Assembly (NCBI GenBank): GCA_944390505.1
Contig: CALXQF010000040.1
Coordinates: 1-9,231 of the forward strand
Direction of reading: 5' to 3'
From: an uncultured Clostridia bacterium
GTDB lineage: Bacteria > Bacillota > Clostridia > TANB77 > CAG-508
DNA length: 9,231 nt
Of this stretch, positions 6,801-9,231 are shown in pieces (position 1 is the stretch's first letter; every line of letters starts with the position of its first letter). The position numbers were made by a program, and so were the translations under genes. The notes beneath the pieces are model-generated. The model did not search any database and had not been told where the DNA came from. It was given only the letters and a program-made list of their open reading frames with translations.

Positions 6801-8676
6801 GACTTTTACAGTTTCTTTTAAATCAAAAATTGGTCGAAGTCCACAAGTGAAAGCTCGCGATCTGGTACCAAAATCTGGTAATTGCTCATATATTGGTACC
6901 ATGCTATAAGTTCCATCACTTTCTACATAGTATAAATTAAAATAATACCATCCTACTGTCATTTGTGAACCATAATTACTAATCCAATATTTTTCTCCTA
7001 TGTTTTGTTTATTTAAACTTTCTAATTTATTTAAGTCATTATTATCGTCATCTATGAGGTATTTAAAATCTGGTACACTTCCTACGCATCTTGCTGAATT
7101 TGAATAATTAGAATTCCCATAGTTTTTCGCCTCCAAATCAATATTCCATGGATACTGTTGATGTGACGTATAAGCTTCTGAAGGATTGTCACTTCCATAT
7201 GTTATATTTTTTACAGTTCCAACTGTTATAATCTGTGTTCCATATGCTGAACTGTTATCATATAGCACAATACATTTTCTTGTTGTTCCATTTTTGTCCA
7301 CATAGTTTACCCAGTCTCCTTCTTCTAATACGCTTTCTACCGTTGGGTAATCTATTTTCTGTGTTACCGCACTACTTGTTTTTGTATTTCCTGCTCTATC
7401 TGTTACAATTACTCTTAAATAATAAGTTGTTCCTGCTGTTAGTCCTGTATAGTTGTATGCATAACTTGTCGCTGTACTTGGTACTGTATTATCTTTATAT
7501 ACTACCTGTGTTTTTGCTGTTGATACATTTCCTGCTTTATCTGTTGTTGTTACTTTGATATCATAGCTTGTTGTTTGGTTTAATTTATTGAAAGTGTAAC
7601 TTGTATTAGTTCCTGTATAGCTTGCTGTTGTTGGATAATTGGTAGTGCTACTTGTTTTGATATAGTAACTATAACTAATACTACTTGGCATTCCCCATTG
7701 GCTATCACTGCTACTTACGCTTACTGCTATACTTTTGGTTGTTACTGTTCCTTTTGTAATTGTTACTGTTGGCTCTATCCCGTCTTTTATTTTAAAACTA
7801 CTCTCTTTACTTACATTTGTTCCATCACTAATTGCTACATATACTATATCTTCATGATTTAGTCCGCTAATTCCTTCTTCTGGATATTCTAGCCACTCTC
7901 CATCTATATCTCCTATTTGATATACTATATAGATTCCTTCTGCAGTTTCTGTGGTTTCTAATTTTAGTGTCGCTGTTCCATTATTCCATTCTGGATCTCC
8001 TACTTGACTTATCGTTCCTTCTGCCAATTCCCCTGTTAATTGATTAATTACTTTTTCTGTACTTCCATTATCATCTGTTACTACTACTTTAATATTGTAC
8101 ACTACATTCTGCTCTAATTTCTTGAAATCTGCTGTTAATTCTGTTACATTTTCTTTTAAATCTTTATAACTTTCTTCCGATTCTCCATCTTTTTTATAAT
8201 AGTAACTTAATTTTACTTCTCCTTCTGACCTTGTTATTGTTACTTCTACATGAATACTACTACTTGTTCCACTAGAGCTAATTTCTCCTATTCTTGGTGG
8301 TAGGTTATCTCCTTTTACAATATCCCCTATTTCTACTGTTCCATCTTCTTTGACAATGATTTCTACTACATATCCTTCATTTGAGGTTACTTCATAGATA
8401 TCTGTTCCTTCACGGTTGTAAATATCTTCATCTGGGTTATCTATGATATCTGCGTCTACAAATTTATCCCATAATCTATCTAGTGTTCCTATTGTTTCAT
8501 CTCCTGTTGTATTAGGTATTTTTTTCCATTTCCCAGTCTAATATAATTGTTGAAATTTGGTCTCTTAATGCTCCTATTTTATACGCATCTTCTGATTGTT
8601 GAGCTTTATTTAAGATTCCTGTATCTCCAAATAACAAATTTAGAGTTATTCCTGCTAATATAAGCAATACTACTAG
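6753..8676 (-). pseudogene. Pilin-like surface protein with Fn3-like modules, start lost and frameshifted
   Basis: Homology begins at about 8676 with LVVLLILAGITLNLLFGDTG followed by ILNKAQ. This matches the second half of the hydrophobic helix of Clostridial type IV pilin-like proteins, which normally open KKGITLIALVVTIIVLLILAG. The start codon, prepilin cleavage site and first part of the helix are missing. That frame stops at TAA 8512-8514, and reading resumes in another frame at the A7 tract (8519-8525) to run uninterrupted to the TAG at 6753. Three immunoglobulin- or fibronectin-III-like modules follow (ends such as VTDDNG, TTDKAGNVS, VTDRAGNTKTS), with the last module cut short. Then come GDWVNYVDKNGTTRKC and the C-terminal domain ending KVTGGNGTETSPYTLGT. 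The GTG at 8102 is not a credible start. The intact product would be about 660 residues and cell-surface located (inference). Confidence 0.75.
7224..7287. repeat. 64-bp identical block at the cassette 5' border, copy 2
   Basis: It is identical to 4294-4357. Here it sits in its natural context, directly after the WVNYVDKNG-coding segment, so this copy shows the ancestral join while copy 1 shows a foreign join. Confidence 0.9.
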
Positions 8677-8710
8677 GGTCCTAATATTCCGTTATGACTA
8701 TTCTTTTAAT

Positions 8711-9231
8711 TTAGCTTACATTTTCTAATCTATTTTCTAATTTTCTCATATTTAAAATATTGAATTTATAATATATTGTTATTTCTTTATTTTCTGATAT
8801 TTCTATCTTGTCTACTAAAGATACAAGCATTGTTCTTGTTATTTCTTTCATATTTACAAAGTCTTTTACAAGTTTATTTATATCTACTGATGAATCTTCT
8901 TTTTCTTCCATTGCTTTTAATTGTTTTATTCTTTCTTCTGTGTCTTTTCTTGTTTCTATTTGTCTTGCATATATTCTTGTAAAATCTTCTTCTTCAAAAA
9001 GTCCACTATACTTATCTTCAAATAACTTGTCTATCTTCTTGTTTATATCTTTAATTTTCTTTTCTAAAATAAGAATTTCATTTTTAACATTGTACTTATT
9101 TTTCATTATCTTGTCTTTTGATGTATTTGCTAGATTACTATATTTTTCTTCATCTAAAAACTCTTTACATCTACTTTTTATTTGTTCTATTACAAAATCT
9201 GTTACTTTTTCTAGGTTATTACTGTGTGGTG
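8711..9231 (-). CDS. Large serine recombinase, C-terminal part (runs off the window)
   Basis: The frame is open from the window edge to the TAA at 8711-8713, giving 172 residues. It reads NNLEKVTDFVIEQIKSRCKE, then a long coiled-coil region (INKKIDKLFEDKYSGLFEEE, followed by DFTRIYARQIETRKDTEERI), then LVKDFVNMKEITRTMLVSLV, and ends with EITIYYKFNIL. This order (coiled coil, then a final short domain with the ITIYYKFN beta strand) is characteristic of large serine recombinases of the TndX/TnpX and phage-integrase type, which insert and excise elements at short att sites. The catalytic serine domain and zinc-ribbon lie outside the window. The ATG at 9106 is internal and should not be called as a start. 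The stop is about 35 bp from where the pilin-like gene resumes, as expected for a recombinase at the end of its element. Confidence 0.85.
   Translation of the reverse strand, partial: PHSNNLEKVTDFVIEQIKSRCKEFLDEEKYSNLANTSKDKIMKNKYNVKNEILILEKKIKDINKKIDKLFEDKYSGLFEEEDFTRIYARQIETRKDTEERIKQLKAMEEKEDSSVDINKLVKDFVNMKEITRTMLVSLVDKIEISENKEITIYYKFNILNMRKLENRLENVS

Noticed and set aside
7235..7558. Plus-strand open frame at 7235-7558, and a similar one at 8776-8982
   Set aside because: Both are low-complexity Leu/Phe/Tyr translations antisense to the surface gene and the recombinase, with no RBS and no recognisable domain.
8512..8530. Programmed -1 ribosomal frameshift at the A7 tract
   Set aside because: A -1 shift leads to a TAG about 10 codons later. 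The downstream frame needs +1, or loss of one A, so a classical -1 slippery site does not fit. Transcriptional slippage remains possible but unproven.
3766..8676. Diversity-generating retroelement targeting the C-terminal domain
   Set aside because: The domain may have a lectin-like fold, but there is no reverse transcriptase and no template repeat. Differences between the two copies include indels and all base types rather than adenine-specific changes.

Overview
The window looks like low-GC Firmicutes (Clostridia-type) chromosome. The DNA is AT-rich, arginine codons are mostly AGA, ribosome binding sites are strong AGG(A/T)GG-like, tryptophan is TGG and the clear genes end in TAA or TAG. 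The SMC protein is of the Bacillus/Clostridium type, and the C-terminal domain ending KVTGGNGTETSPYTLGT resembles a surface-protein family I associate with uncultured gut Clostridia (from memory, not searched). Every gene I can support lies on the minus strand, so transcription runs from high to low coordinates.

Layout by increasing coordinate: (1) a perfect 14-bp hairpin (36-64) just beyond the smc stop; (2) a complete smc (77-3619), the only clear housekeeping gene, with its own promoter (3718-3746) and a 20-bp stem-loop at the predicted 5' end of its mRNA; (3) a gene wreck (3766-4512) in which the first 47 codons of an IS3-type transposase OrfA, with promoter and RBS, are joined in frame, apart from one TGA, to the C-terminal domain of a surface protein; (4) 313 bp of spacer with a possible 22-codon ORF; (5) an intact accessory ATPase with AAA and DUF4143-like domains (4826-6106), with a promoter and a 23-bp tandem repeat upstream; (6) 540 bp holding a doubtful small ORF and a hairpin; (7) a second, longer copy of the surface-protein gene (6753-8676) with a pilin-like N-terminal hydrophobic segment, fibronectin-like modules and the same C-terminal domain family, broken by a frameshift at an A7 tract and lacking its start; (8) the C-terminal 172 residues of a large serine recombinase (8711 to the window edge), ending about 35 bp from where the pilin-like homology stops.

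The best single reading is an accessory island next to smc. A mobile element carrying a large serine recombinase seems to have entered a pilin-like surface gene inside the part coding its hydrophobic helix, leaving its 5' end outside the window. Further along lies a second, sequence-diverged cassette of that gene's 3' end, bounded by the same conserved blocks (64 bp identical and 56/59 bp). This could be a silent-cassette or gene-conversion arrangement, or simply debris from duplication and IS activity. The sequence alone cannot decide. I see no CRISPR array, tRNA, rRNA, reverse transcriptase or toxin-antitoxin pair.
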